From positions 477,501 to 516,000 of the forward strand of contig RPFO01000644.1 of assembly GCA_009746045.1 (NCBI GenBank): a stretch of 38,500 nucleotides of DNA. Direction: 5' to 3'. The notes under the pieces were generated by a model. The model made no database searches and was not told the DNA's origin. It saw only the letters and a list, made by a program, of their open reading frames with translations. The stretch is from Mesostigma viride. Its lineage: Eukaryota > Streptophyta > Mesostigmatophyceae > Mesostigmatales > Mesostigmataceae. The position numbers were made by a program, and so were the translations under genes. Shown one piece after another: positions 19,201 through 29,423 of the stretch. The stretch's first letter is position 1. Each line of letters starts with the position of its first letter.

Positions 19201-21841
19201 TGTAGGCTCTTCCACCATCCAGTATCATACCAAACCATACCAAAAGTAGTGTGTGTTCCCTTCAATCCTGACCGGCACGCATGCCTGCTTGCCTCCCTGC
19301 CTCTGGGTGCGGTGTGGCCTGGCGGCTATGCGGGCACCCTGCAGGTGTTATCCCTGGATCAAGGTCATGGACGACTGCAAGTAAGTATTAAGTATGGATC
19401 CCATCGATGGATACCTGCGTGTGCATGCAAAAAGTTGAAGGAAATGGCTGCAGTAAGTAAGTACATACAGGGTCATGAACCACGGCAAGTAGAGTGGGGG
19501 TCATGGACAAATGCAAGCAAGTACGGAAAAGCGGGCGGCTGCAAGTACCTGTCATGACATAGGCCCTTGCTTGGCGTCACGTGGTATCGTTAGGATGTGC
19601 CAACTTGCCGAGTCGGAGTACCGATGCAGCCCCAGTTTCCCTGCCAAGGCCAAATTTGCTTGTAGACGGAACGAATATGATTGTTAAGGCTCCCAGTGGC
19701 ATGGCAGTGTAGGGGTTGATGGAAAGATCTCAAAGTGTGCGCAGGGTGTGTCTTGAGGTGGTGGTGGGATAGGGGGTGGGGGGGATGGGCAGGAGGGGTG
19801 AAGAGAGGACCAGATGGGTATCACCTACAGAGTCCAGAGCTGCGTGTTATTTACGGTTTGGTCATCCCGGCAGATGGTCCGTCGGCCGACCCACAGCCTT
19901 ACCCACGCGGGTGCCATCCCATCCTGTGTGTGCATCAGCCCACCCTCTGTCCACCCGCCCTCCTACGCCCCCCCTGGACACACCCTGCAAACGGTGCGGC
20001 CTGCCAGTGGACGACGAAGCATCCACTACCACTTAATCGTTGCCGCGGTTGGAGTCATGGGTGGAACATGCACCGCTTATCGTTGCCGCGGAGGGAATCA
20101 CGAATCCGCTGGCGTGCCTGGCCAGAGTGTGTGATCCTCGCCCACCCACCAAATGTGATTCCCTGGCGTCCGTCTGGTGTGCCCCTCGCCTTCCTCCCTT
20201 CTCCCCCTCGCCTTTCTCCCTTTTCCCCCTCGCCTTCCTCCCTTCTCCCCCTCGCCTTCCTCACATCTCCCCTCGCCTTTCTCCCTTCTCCCCTCGCCTT
20301 CCTCCCTTTTCCCCCTCGCCTTCCTCCCTTCTCCCCCTCGCCTTCCTCCCTTTTCCCCCTCGCCTTCCTCCCTTCTCCCCCTCGCCTTCCTCACATCTCC
20401 CCTCGCCTTTCTCCCTTCTCCCCCTCGCCTTCCTCCCTTTTCCCCCTCGCCTTCCTCCCTTCTCCCCCTCGCCTTCCTCCCTTTTCCCCCTCGCCTTCCT
20501 CCCTTCTCCCCCTCGCCTTCCTCACATCTCCCCTCGCCTTTCTCCCTTCTCCCCCTCGCCTTCCTCCCTTTTCCCCCTCGCCTTCCTCCCTTCTCCCCCT
20601 CGCCTTCCTCACATCTCCCCTCGCCTTTCTCCCTTCTCCCCCTCGCCTTCCTCCCTTTTCCCCCTCGCCTTCCTCCCTTCTCCCCCTCGCCTTCCTCCCT
20701 TTTCCCCCTCGCCTTCCTCCCTTCTCCCCCTCGCCTTCCTCACATCTCCCCTCGCCTTTCTCCCTTCTCCCCCTCGCCTTCCTCCCTTTTCCCCCTCGCC
20801 TTCCTCCCTTCTCCCCCTCGCCTTCCTCCCTTCTCCCCTCGCCTTCCTCCCTTCTCCCCTCGCCTTCCTCACATCTCGCCCTATCCCTCCTTTATGGGTA
20901 TCGTCTGGCCCCCGTCACGTGTGCCATGCTCCCAGGTCCCAGCTCACCGGCTACATGGAGCGAGCGCTGACGGCAGAGAGGTGAGACAACCGCGTCCCCA
21001 CGGGCTGGCAAGGGCCGCCCGTATCAAGAACCATGAGGCAGCCTTATTTTATTTTATCCTCTATCGTATTGACAGTCATCTCGCATTAGGTGCTATGCTG
21101 CTGCGGATGCGCGGCTCTCCCGCTGGCCGCTCCCGCCCCTTGCGTGGACCATCCCGGATGCGATGCATGATCCATTACGTGCGCATGGGAACCGGGAAGG
21201 CCACATTTCGAGGCATGGCGTGGCGTGCTGTGGCATGCGTCGTTTATTTCAGATGCAGTTGTTTTGGGGGGGATGGATCCGATCACCAGTCGCAGGATTG
21301 GACCGTATCGTGGAAGGGATGCGGCGACTGTACCAGCATTTGACGCCTAAAATAGCAACTGAATAAGCGGCCCTCGGCCCTCCTGCCCCACGTGGCACCC
21401 CCCTACACACACACTCTTGTGCTGGCATCCGCAGGCAGAGCAAGGCGTGCGCGGACGAGGTGCTCGCGCAGAAGTTCGAGGTGGAGCAGGAAATGTGGGT
21501 GATGTGGGATGGCAACAGTGTATGCGATGATTTGGCCACGCTGACGGTCCCGCAGGAAACTGGTGGTGGTGGTGCTTTTGCTGCACTGCTGGGGAAGAGA
21601 GGCGCGCGCTGTGTGTTGGCTCGCCGTGTGGGATGGGCCGCATCGGCCTTCACTTGTGCGCATCGTAACCTGCCTTTGCTTGCGCGCATTGCAACCTGTC
21701 TTCACGTGCGCGTATCGCAATCTTCCTTTGCCTGCCGTTGAATGCCTGGCCAGTCTCCCACTGTTTACACCCTGCCTGGCTGTCGGTGTCGCTGTAGATG
21801 GGGACACTGTGGCGGCAAGGAGCAGCAGCAGGCGCTCAAGC

Positions 21842-21899
<58 letters not shown>

Positions 21900-24800
21900 G
21901 CGCGCACGCTGACTTGCCAACGCGTTGCCCCACCGCCGCCACCTGGCGGCGTGCAGCGCCAAGCGCGAGGGCATCATCAAGTCGCACGATGAGGAGGCCC
22001 AGCTGCGCCACCAGGTGGGGCCAGGCAGGCAAACCCTGGGGGCGCCATGTGGCATATGCACTTGGCAGCTGGGCAGCTGGGCCATGCTCCTGGCTGAGAG
22101 TTGATCATGGGGAAGCATTTTCTATTGTTTTGTGATCGTCCCCACTGGGGGAAGGCACAAGTGGGTAGAGAGTGTGGGCCGAGAAGAGAATGTTCATGGA
22201 GCGGGGCAAGAAGTTGCGGGCGCGAGCAGACATCCTTGTGGCCACCGTATGCTGTTGGGGGAGGCTGCGGTCACCGTTTGACCCGTCACGCTCATTGTGC
22301 GTGCCCAGCCTGCCATCCATACCATATATATCCAGCGAGCCATCCATAGCATATATATGCAGCGAGCCATCCATACCATATATATCCAGCGAGCCATCCA
22401 TAACACCATAGCTTGTACACCCCCAACAGGCGGTGTACGCCTTAATTCCCTCAGGCCTGTACCGTGTGGGTGGAAATCCGATCCGATCTGCTCTGCCCCT
22501 CTCTGGGCCAGCGTGCCATCTGGCCGTGTGGCCGATGGTTGGGGTACACAAGACACGTAGCGGATGGCTTCGAGGTATTCTGTCTGTCGCGCGTACTGGC
22601 ATATTGTATCGTTGGATGGACACTGTGTTGTGGGCCCTCCACGTATCCTTGGCCCTCCACGCCCTCCTGTTCTCGCTCTCGAACCAGCCCAACTGGCTCC
22701 CCATGGGTGGTCCGCTGTCGTCTTCTTGTCGATGCAAACTTGGCAAACCCTTGTCTGCACCCGTTTGTTGCATATTTTGGTCATTGGGGCTTCCCCTACT
22801 TGGTCGTTGGGGCTTCCTCACTTCTTCCGTCGGCACCAGCTCCCTTTGTGCCCCTCCTTTTTTGTGTCCCTGGGGATGTATCGCTCGTACGTGGCGGTTG
22901 CTTCCCCTCTCCTCCCAGCCAAGGCTTTCCTTAGCACGGTGCGCCATGGTCTGGTTTCCCGAGGCACCATTCCCCCCCTAATACCACCCCCCTAACCCCA
23001 CCCCCCTAACCCCACCCCCCTAACCCCACCCCCCTAACCCCACCCCCCTAACCCCACCCCCCTAACCCCACCCCCCTAACCCCACCCCCCTAACCCCACC
23101 CCCCTAACCCCACCCCCCTAACCCCACCCCCTAACCCCACCCCCCTAACCCCACCCCCTAACCCCACCCCCCTAACCCCACCCCCTAACCCCACCCCCCT
23201 AACCCAATCAACCCCCTTCCCGCCCTGTCGCTTTCTCCTTTTCCCTCGTTCACCCTTGCCTGACGCAGCCTTTACTGCGATGGCGGCTCTGGTTTCCCTG
23301 GGCCATATGATGGCGGCGCGGCTTTCCTTTTCGTTGCTTTGGTTTCCCATGATAACAGGACCGCGAAGGACGGCTGGCCGACGCGCTCAAGGAGTCGGAG
23401 GAGACAGTGCGATCGCTCACGTCCAAGATCCGGCAGCTGGTGAGCACGTTGTTGAAGGAGATGATGATGACACAAACCGTGGGCATGGGTGTGGGTGCCC
23501 AAGGCTCGGCCGCTGGTGAGCGCGTCGTCTAATTTAGAGGAGATGAGGCATATCCTGGGCGGGCATGGTGCAGACGGTGAGGAATGCTTTTTCTTGTTGG
23601 GAGGGGAGGGCACTGCCGAGGAGGAGGCATGTAGGACGAGTGTCCTAGAGAATACAAGCCGTGGGCCTGGGTGCGGGCGGCCCATGGGAGGTCGATGGTA
23701 AGGGCATGTTCTGCGCGGTCTACCGGGGGGAAACGAGGGCGAGCGCTGGGACATGTGTTTGTTCCCATCTGCATGCCTCGTGGATGCATGACGCTATATC
23801 GGGCCATTCGCGAGGATCCCGGAGGTAGTGTATGTTGCTCCCCCCCAAAGCAAAATCCACATGGGGGGGCCAGGGGGGGCTTGACCCACCTACTCCCCCC
23901 AAAATAGACCCTTCCCACCCAGAAAAGTGGACCTTGGGGGGGGGGGGGGGGGGGGAGGGGCTTGGAACCCCCATCAGCTAGAAAAATGGACCCCGGGGGC
24001 GAAGGGGGGTTGGCCCCCGCACCCTATCCGCCATTACAGGGGGGATGGCCACGGTGCCGGGAGTGCTCCGCTGCTTGTTCCTGCATTACCTCTCCATGTA
24101 TGTTGGGATGGGGGCACGCCATGGCAGGCAGGCAGCAACCATCTGCATGACATATCCCTTGAATGATTGTCATCTGTCGCATTGCCTATTAAGTGCTAGG
24201 GGGCCACCCCATCAGCACTTGCGCTTAACTTGCTTGCAACCGTGCTTGTGCAGCTTGGGACCTAGGATGCGAGCATATCTCGTCCCCTGCCATCAGGTGC
24301 AAGCTCTTTGCCTGCCATCACGTGCAAGCTCTTTGCCTCCCATCACGTGCAACTCACGGCATACGCCATGCCGGCCCTGTCCGTGGCTGTGGCCGCGCTG
24401 GCGTCGTGTGGCGGTGGTGTGGCGGGTTGGCATGTTCGCAGGAGAAGATGGGATACGTGTTGCAACACGACTATAAGAAACGGGTGTCGAGGGAGGTACG
24501 TTCCGTTAATCACGAGTGGTTATCTCCTCTTGGTTATAATCACGAGTGGTTATCTCCTCTTGGTTCTGCGTTCTTCCCCCTGGCTGCCATCCGTGCTCTC
24601 TCCCCTCTTGGCCACATACCCTGTTGCTTTTGCTTGCTACTACGCCCGTGGAATCGTCAAAAGTATTCTCGTGTATCGTTATAGAGACTTGCTGAGGCCA
24701 TGGGCAGCTGTGTGAGGCGGCCGGACACAGAGCAGACCCTCAAAAATCTGCATATGCGGCAGACCCTATGCAAAACATTACACAGCATATGCTGGGGTGA

Positions 24801-26172
24801 TGATTTCACCACAAGTCTCTGTTTTTCACACATACTATCCAGTCATTTTTTAGCTTTATTTTACTTTATTTCATGTACCTGCGTGTACAGGCCGTGTAAT
24901 CAGGCCCACGGTGGCTCTCTTGTTCGTGTTGCATCGGTAGAAAATCTTTTCCCGTCATGTCACGCTGTATCAGTCGGCATGGCACACACCGTCCCGAATG
25001 ACCGCCCAGCCATCCGTGTGTCACGAACTCACTTCCCTGCCTGTTTGGGGCGCTGCATCGCTGTAGTGCCAGAGCCCCTCCCGTGCATCCTTGCATGCCC
25101 GTGTCGCAACGTGGCTGCTGTGTTTAGTGTATACGTGCACGCACTGACCCTGTTGTTCACCCCTCCCCTGTTGTTTGTTGTTCACCCCTCCCATTCTTGG
25201 CAGCCAGCAGCTACACCTTGCACTCTGGCCCCGCCACTAAACACATGCCCGTGCCTGCCCACTTGGCTTCCATGAAACGCGCGCCCTGTGTTTGCCATGG
25301 AAGGCCACGCTTTTCCGCCCGGTGCTGACGGATATGCGCCCATTCCCCGCCCGGCTATCCTGTCCTAGATCATCCGTGTGCGCATGACAGGGCCATCGTC
25401 TCGCATCGTGCACCCCACAAGTGGGTTGTGCACGACACAACTGCCATGGCTGGCTCAATTCTGCCGTCACGCACACACATCTCTGACATGACCCTATCCT
25501 AACAACGCAACCTGCCGGTTGCCGGGTTTGCATGCCCGCCACAAACACACCATGCGCTTCCCATCCCCCTCCCCACCCACACACACTTCCCTCTCCTCCA
25601 CCCCTCATCTCCCCCCCCATCTTCTCCCCCTGCCCCCTCACGCACACCAAACCCTAACCCCCCCCCCATGTACCCTATTCCCCCACACCCGTGAAACGCT
25701 TCCCCCCCAGCGTCACGAAGAGCTCTCGGTGGCACGCCTCGAGGCGCTGCGCGGCGCGTGGGAGCGGGCGAGCGCTCGTCTTGGCGCGCGCGTGCTGCTG
25801 CTGGAGGCCATACTGCAGGACCAAGGGCTGCCCATACCTGGGGAGAACGGGACGCTGGCCACGTGGAGGAAGCGGGCGGCTGCGGTTGGGGTGAAGACGC
25901 AGGTCCCTGGGGTCGCCCAGCAACCCGCTGTGATCGACCAGCAGACGTTCGTGGGATCCATCCCATTGGCTGGAAGCCCCGGCCAGTTTGGTGAGGAAAT
26001 GAGGCAGTTCCCTCCCCCAGTGCAGCAAGAGTCTGGTTTATCGGCATATCCGGAGGAGTCTGGCAACTCCCCAAATGAGGAGTTGAACGATGGTCACTCC
26101 CCCAACCGGGGATATGGGGAGTTTGCGCCCGCGGACGGGGGAGACGGGGTTGGGGAAGAGAACGGGGATTAG
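16223..26172 (+). CDS. Proline-rich coiled-coil protein, eight to nine exons, about 362 residues
   Basis: Exons: 16223-16267 (tentative), 17322-17456, 17622-17770, 20936-20980, 21435-21494, 21957-22014, 23359-23439, 24442-24495, 25711-26172. All junctions are GT-AG with matching phase. Order of the product: a possibly hydrophobic start; a folded-looking segment with WGPGVTRPKGQWLGQPWARD and AMGYNVVELLLTGNMMYNTF; a Pro/Ser run (residues about 83-103); a coiled coil over residues about 105-250 (e.g. DREGRLADALKESEETVRSL); and a polar Gly/Pro/Gln/Glu tail ending at TAG 26170-26172. I do not recognise the family. Additional exons between 16268 and 17321 cannot be excluded. Introns carry AG-free arrays. 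The in-frame TAG is followed by coding-like sequence (see findings). It is divergent from the minus-strand coiled-coil gene. Confidence 0.78.
17150..17275. repeat. ~50-bp imperfect direct repeat, about 2.5 copies
   Basis: Segments combining GAGGCTGCCTGTGTACT and GGTTGCCTGCTTCA recur with small differences in the first intron of the plus-strand coiled-coil gene. Confidence 0.8.
17622..17770 (+). CDS. Proline-rich exon of the plus-strand coiled-coil gene
   Basis: The exon is bounded by TTCCCTCGCAG and GTAAGT. It encodes LLLTGNMMYNTFQDLFPEIC, then a short stretch rich in Pro with interspersed Ser and a single Phe, then EKTDEER. The Pro/Ser run resembles the SP-rich linkers of algal extracellular matrix proteins, but no pherophorin domain is visible, so it may simply be a spacer between the N-terminal segment and the coiled coil. 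A reading frame also stays open upstream through the short intron 17457-17621, so intron retention would be frame-neutral. Confidence 0.72.
18244..18286. repeat. 10-bp tandem repeat (ATTCGTCCTT)x4
   Basis: Four copies of ATTCGTCCTT in the 17771-20935 intron. Confidence 0.93.
18574..18942. repeat. 9-bp minisatellite (GGTGGCGTT), ~41 copies
   Basis: Near-perfect array with rare GGTGTT and GGTGACGTT variants. It creates spurious GlyValGly, ProThrPro and Asn-Ala-Thr frames on both strands. It is intronic (17771-20935) and AG-free on the transcribed strand. Confidence 0.97.
19340..19556. repeat. Degenerate repeat around GGTCATGGAC / TGCAAGTAAGTA
   Basis: Diverged copies of GGTCATG...CTGCAAGTA occur near 19363, 19440, 19471, 19500 and 19530. 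Several mimic 5' splice sites (GTAAGT). I read this as an old tandem repeat within the intron. Confidence 0.6.
20181..20880. repeat. 22-bp homopyrimidine-rich minisatellite, ~32 units, with higher-order period
   Basis: Units contain CTCGCCTTCCTCCCTT followed by CTCCCC or TTCCCC. A marked unit with CACATCTCCCC recurs at about 20262, 20392, 20522, 20609 and 20740, giving spacings near 130 and 88 bp (six or four units). It ends about 55 bp before the predicted exon at 20936. No AG occurs anywhere in it on the plus strand. Confidence 0.97.
21842..21898. repeat. (TG)n microsatellite
   Basis: About 28 TG dinucleotides in the intron 21495-21956. It is potential Z-DNA and AG-free on both strands. 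Confidence 0.97.
22312..22402. repeat. 27-bp minisatellite, 3.3 copies
   Basis: The unit begins GCCATCCATACCATATATAT and ends CCAGCGA; the middle copy has AGCATATATATGCA. It lies in the intron 22015-23358. Unlike other intronic arrays it does contain AG on the sense strand. Confidence 0.93.
22971..23205. repeat. Telomere-like C-rich array, 13-14-bp unit, ~16 copies
   Basis: The unit is CCACCCCCCTAACC, with 13-bp variants lacking one C. The core CCCCTAACCCC resembles a degenerate telomere repeat but the period is 14, not 7. The minus strand has runs of six and four G in every unit, so G-quadruplex formation is likely. It is intronic (22015-23358). Confidence 0.96.
23937..23957. repeat. poly-G tract
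   Basis: About 20 consecutive G (one A near the end) in the intron 23440-24441, surrounded by further C- and G-runs. Confidence 0.9.
24285..24352. repeat. ~26-bp repeat, three copies
   Basis: Three copies of a segment containing GCCATCACGTGCAAGCTC and TTTGCCT (first copy with CAGGTGC). It is intronic. Confidence 0.85.
24507..24566. repeat. 30-bp direct repeat, two copies
   Basis: The segment AATCACGAGTGGTTATCTCC with following TCTTGGTT occurs twice in succession just after the exon ending at 24495. Confidence 0.9.
25711..26172 (+). CDS. Terminal exon of the plus-strand coiled-coil gene
   Basis: The acceptor CTTCCCCCCCAG is preceded by about 287 AG-free bases. The exon encodes a last helical stretch (RHEELSVARLEALRGAWERA and following ~20 residues), then a disordered-looking Pro/Gln/Glu/Gly tail, ending at TAG. 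The frame beyond the TAG remains open to TAA at 26455-26457 and begins with a helix-like segment. Confidence 0.78.
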   Translation, partial: RHEELSVARLEALRGAWERASARLGARVLLLEAILQDQGLPIPGENGTLATWRKRAAAVGVKTQVPGVAQQPAVIDQQTFVGSIPLAGSPGQFGEEMRQFPPPVQQESGLSAYPEESGNSPNEELNDGHSPNRGYGEFAPADGGDGVGEENGD

Positions 26173-26299
26173 AACGGGGAAGAACGTGAGGTGGAGCGCC
26201 AGCTGTTGGAGGTTGCGGCGATCAGACAACATATGTCTGCGATTCGCAAAATACTCAAGCTGGGGATGAGAGACTCGCCCACAGCAACACCAGGATCCG

Positions 26300-26443
26300 C
26301 CCCCGATGTCCACATCCTGGTTCGCTGCCCCCGATGTCCAGATTGTGGGTTCGCTGCCCCCGATGTCCAGATTGTGGGTTCGCTGCCCCCGATGTCCAGA
26401 TCGTGGGTTCGCTGCCCCCGATGTCCAGATCCTGGTTTGCTGC
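26300..26443. repeat. 29-bp minisatellite, five copies
   Basis: Units contain CCCCCGATGTCCAGATTGTG followed by GGTTCGCTG. It lies 130 bp after the TAG of the plus-strand coiled-coil gene, in 3' flanking DNA. It contains AG on the plus strand, unlike most intronic arrays. Confidence 0.95.
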
Positions 26444-26995
26444 CGGACGCCTTATAACTCGCATCGTGTCATCCTCGCCTCCGATGGTTTGGACCCGAAG
26501 TGCAGGTGTATGATGAGGACCAACGGCTGACCTGGGGGGGTTCCTGCCGGTTTAAGGGTGCATGCCCCCCCCCACGTGGCAGCATCATGAGATGATAAGG
26601 GCATGCCCTGATCGCCGCGGGTGTCGCGCCGTGGTGTAGGTCAGCAGGCCCTGGGGTGCTGTGGACAGCTGCCATCGCGGGGCGCCTAGTCCTGACGTCG
26701 GGTTGTATGTCATCACGCACTCTTGGCACCAAGAGTTGTGAGTTGGCATGGGCTCATGCCACCAAGGCCGTGCTGGAGGGGATGCAAGTTGCGCAAACCG
26801 TGGTCAAGCACACGCAGCCAAGTTATGCGGTACTCTGCCCCGCGGCGCAGCAGCGGTGACGCCGTCCCACCGACCGCTTTGCAAAGGCCGCCCGGGTGGT
26901 TATATCTTGCTTGTATAAACCGGCCGCAGCTGGGCTACACCGGCAAATAAATATAAGCATGTGACTGCGCCACATGGGTACCAATTAAGGAACCT

Positions 26996-27202
26996 TCAAT
27001 GGGCGATTTCTTCCCACGGCAGCGGGTTTAGAGGGATCCACTCTCCCTTTCGATGCACGATCGCTATCCATTCATGATCCTCTGGCCCCATTCGAGCCCA
27101 TGAATCCTTGGCCATCGCAGTGCACCCTTCAGATGGCTCCCGACGGGGGAAGGGGGAGGCCAGCGCTCCGCTCCGCTCCGCTCCGCGGGCCGCGAGCGCC
27201 AC
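26996..27202 (-). CDS. Uncharacterised 68-codon ORF
   Basis: Minus-strand frame whose C-terminal half looks protein-like (WARMGPEDHEWIAIVHRKGE). The N-terminal half is compositionally biased by a CCGCT repeat near 27163-27186. No family is recognised; a mobile-element fragment is possible. Confidence 0.1.
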   Translation of the reverse strand: MALAARGAERSGALASPFPRREPSEGCTAMAKDSWARMGPEDHEWIAIVHRKGEWIPLNPLPWEEIAH

Positions 27203-27654
27203 CAGCCCGTGGAGCTTTCAGCCAGCCCGTCTACTGTGGGTGGCAAGAATGTGCCGCATCTACAGGGAGTACGGGAACGAAGCTACTGCGCTACAACCAT
27301 GGATTCCACGGCCCCGTGGATGTTGGCAAATTCGATGTGAAGTCTTAGTTAGACTGATGGGCCCATCCCCTGTGAGGGGGCATGCGTGATCGTGTGAGAG
27401 GGGTTCCCCTCCTCAGCGCGCACACTCCATTTGTGCTAAGGGTGATCGGCGTATGCCAACAGGGATTGGCGACACAAGCCCAGGCGCCGTGTCGGGAGGA
27501 TGTTCGCACATGTACCCACGACTTATATTTCTACCATACTTGTGAGATTATACTTGTTGTACCCACGCGTTGTATAGGCTTTCCCCACTTGGGTTTTTCT
27601 CAGTGAGGTGAGCTAGCTCTCTACAATGGACTCGGCTACTGCTCTGTTTGGGCC

Positions 27655-27903
27655 ATGTCTGCTCATCAGATCATTGACACATGGACATCATGTGGTGATG
27701 AGGCAATGAGGTATATGAGACGGGCTACCATCGCAGAGTTTAGATGTCACGCCCGTTGTAGGATGGGGAGACATTTGGAGAGATTTGAGGAATCTTGCGG
27801 CCCGCAAAACCGTGCGATGTTGCTCGCAGTAGATACCATGCATGCAGCTTTTCATAGGCAGAGCGGGAGGATCACAGCTGTGATTATGAAGGGGGATTTC
27901 TGA
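27655..27903 (+). CDS. Uncharacterised 82-codon ORF
   Basis: Isolated plus-strand frame between the coiled-coil gene and TAD2, encoding ATIAEFRCHARCRMGRHLER and a mixed polar tail. It is free of tandem repeats, but no motif, splice partner or family is recognised. Confidence 0.12.
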   Translation: MSAHQIIDTWTSCGDEAMRYMRRATIAEFRCHARCRMGRHLERFEESCGPQNRAMLLAVDTMHAAFHRQSGRITAVIMKGDF

Positions 27904-28929
27904 GCCTGCACGGGTTGTCTCACTGCATTTCATGTTTTCTTTTTGTGTGTGTGTGGGGGGGGGGGTAAGGTGGTGTTTTGCAAGGCAGGTTGTACGCTTG
28001 ATCGCTTGCCACTGTGTAGTGGGCGGTGTCAGCTGGACATCCTCTTGGCAAAACATGCTTGAACTGGGTGAGGGGGATCGCTGTGCAGCGCTATTGCTGT
28101 TGTGGTGCACATGTAACGCGCGATACATCAGCGTTGTTGCTTCCGCAGATGGTTCTTCCAAAGGTGGTTGAGCCTCACGAGTAGTCAACCAAGTGCAAGT
28201 GTTTACAAATGCATTTTGTTATGTCATCATCAGAAAATGCATGTATAGTAAATAAAAAAAGGCCACCAAACTTGCACCTGTCAGCGTGCGGTGTGGTCGT
28301 TCACACAGGGGTCACCCGAGGTCATGAAACGTAGGTTGTTTTTCTCCTAGACGTGCTGAAGTTGTACAGCTCAGGCCGCTCGTGCAGTTCATAGTATGTA
28401 TTTCTATTCCGAACGGCGACCTAACGCGTGTCAATTGGCTTCCCTTGTCACGCAATGCTCCCTTCTAAACCTGTCACCTGCCACGTCATCCACACTGAGG
28501 AACTAACTGGTCGCTGCTTGGTATGCATTTCTCTAAACCAGGCCCCCCTGTTGGTAAATGAAAATACCCATATTCACCCTGGATATACCCGGAAATTAGC
28601 TGTGGCCGGAGCCCTACAACGGTAGCAACTTCAGTCCTTGCGAACCCTTCCGTGCCAACTGCCGCGTTTGCCAAAAAGCCAATACAGTCAGTCACGCGTG
28701 CTTTGGCTTACTTGTTGTGTTCACGCCTTAAGTTGGGTCGCATAGGATTTCAGGTCGGCATTCCAAGTTCAAAGTAGTCCAGCTTACCTAGTACATTAGT
28801 ACATTGTAGTAGGGAGCCCGAGGAGCCCTTGTTTGGGAGCCTCAATTATGCTGCCAATTCTCTCATCGGTGCCTCGGTGGCACTTGGCGTGGGATGTTTC
28901 CGCCTATTCAAGTCATCACTGAAGTAGTG

Positions 28930-28968
28930 AAGTTGGGTTGAACCCTCGAAAAACCTCGAACCCAACTT
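28930..28968. other. Inverted repeat (hairpin), 10-bp arms
   Basis: AAGTTGGGTT at 28930-28939 pairs with AACCCAACTT at 28959-28968 across a 19-nt loop that itself contains CTCGA/CTCGA. It lies about 450 bp upstream of the TAD2 start. Function unknown. Confidence 0.8.
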
Positions 28969-29423
28969 ATATGGCGTGAATCCTGCGTGAATGACTGCCC
29001 CCCCCCCCCCCACGTAACCTCAGTCCACAGGCGACGCCCGCGCGCACTCCAGCTCGTGCGCACGTGATGCGCGGCACGATGGCGGAGGGTTGCTCGACGA
29101 TCCCATGTACGATGTCCACATATACATCGCCCATGCCCACATATATATATATATATCGATCTTGTCTATCATTCTCAATGAATGCATATCGATCATGTCA
29201 TGAAGAAAGCATTGTTCAACAACATGTGTTCTAGAGTGGGGAAGCTGGCCTTTATTATTTTTTTGTGAGGCAAGGCAGGGTGCCGACCACAATGACGGTA
29301 GCCCACAGTTAGCTGCGGATTAATTACCCGAGCTACTAAGGTTCGACGCATTCATTCAAATATCATAACACCTGTAGGCCTGTACGTACCGTAGCTGCAT
29401 CAAGCGACTTGGATACATAGGAT

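Larger units (their letters stand above)
26173..29423. other. Intergenic region upstream of TAD2
   Basis: Holds the 29-bp array, two weak ORFs, a GT/poly-G tract near 27943-27965, a poly-C tract at 28998-29011, an AT dinucleotide run near 29143-29155 and the hairpin at 28930. No tRNA, rRNA or confident exon is seen, except that the frame after TAG 26172 may be coding. Confidence 0.55.

Noticed and set aside
19340-19382. Candidate exon ending at GCAA|GTAAGT
   Set aside because: The donor-like sequence recurs several times nearby as part of a degenerate repeat, and phase does not fit the flanking exons any better than skipping it.
20040-21343. Pro/Ser/Leu/Phe-rich ORFs of 300-400 codons as a cell-wall protein
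   Set aside because: They are products of the pyrimidine array. Only the last 15 codons, from 20936, fit the exon chain.
29339-29360. GGTTCGACGC as a tRNA B box
   Set aside because: No matching A box or cloverleaf could be drawn around it. No tRNA gene was found in the window.
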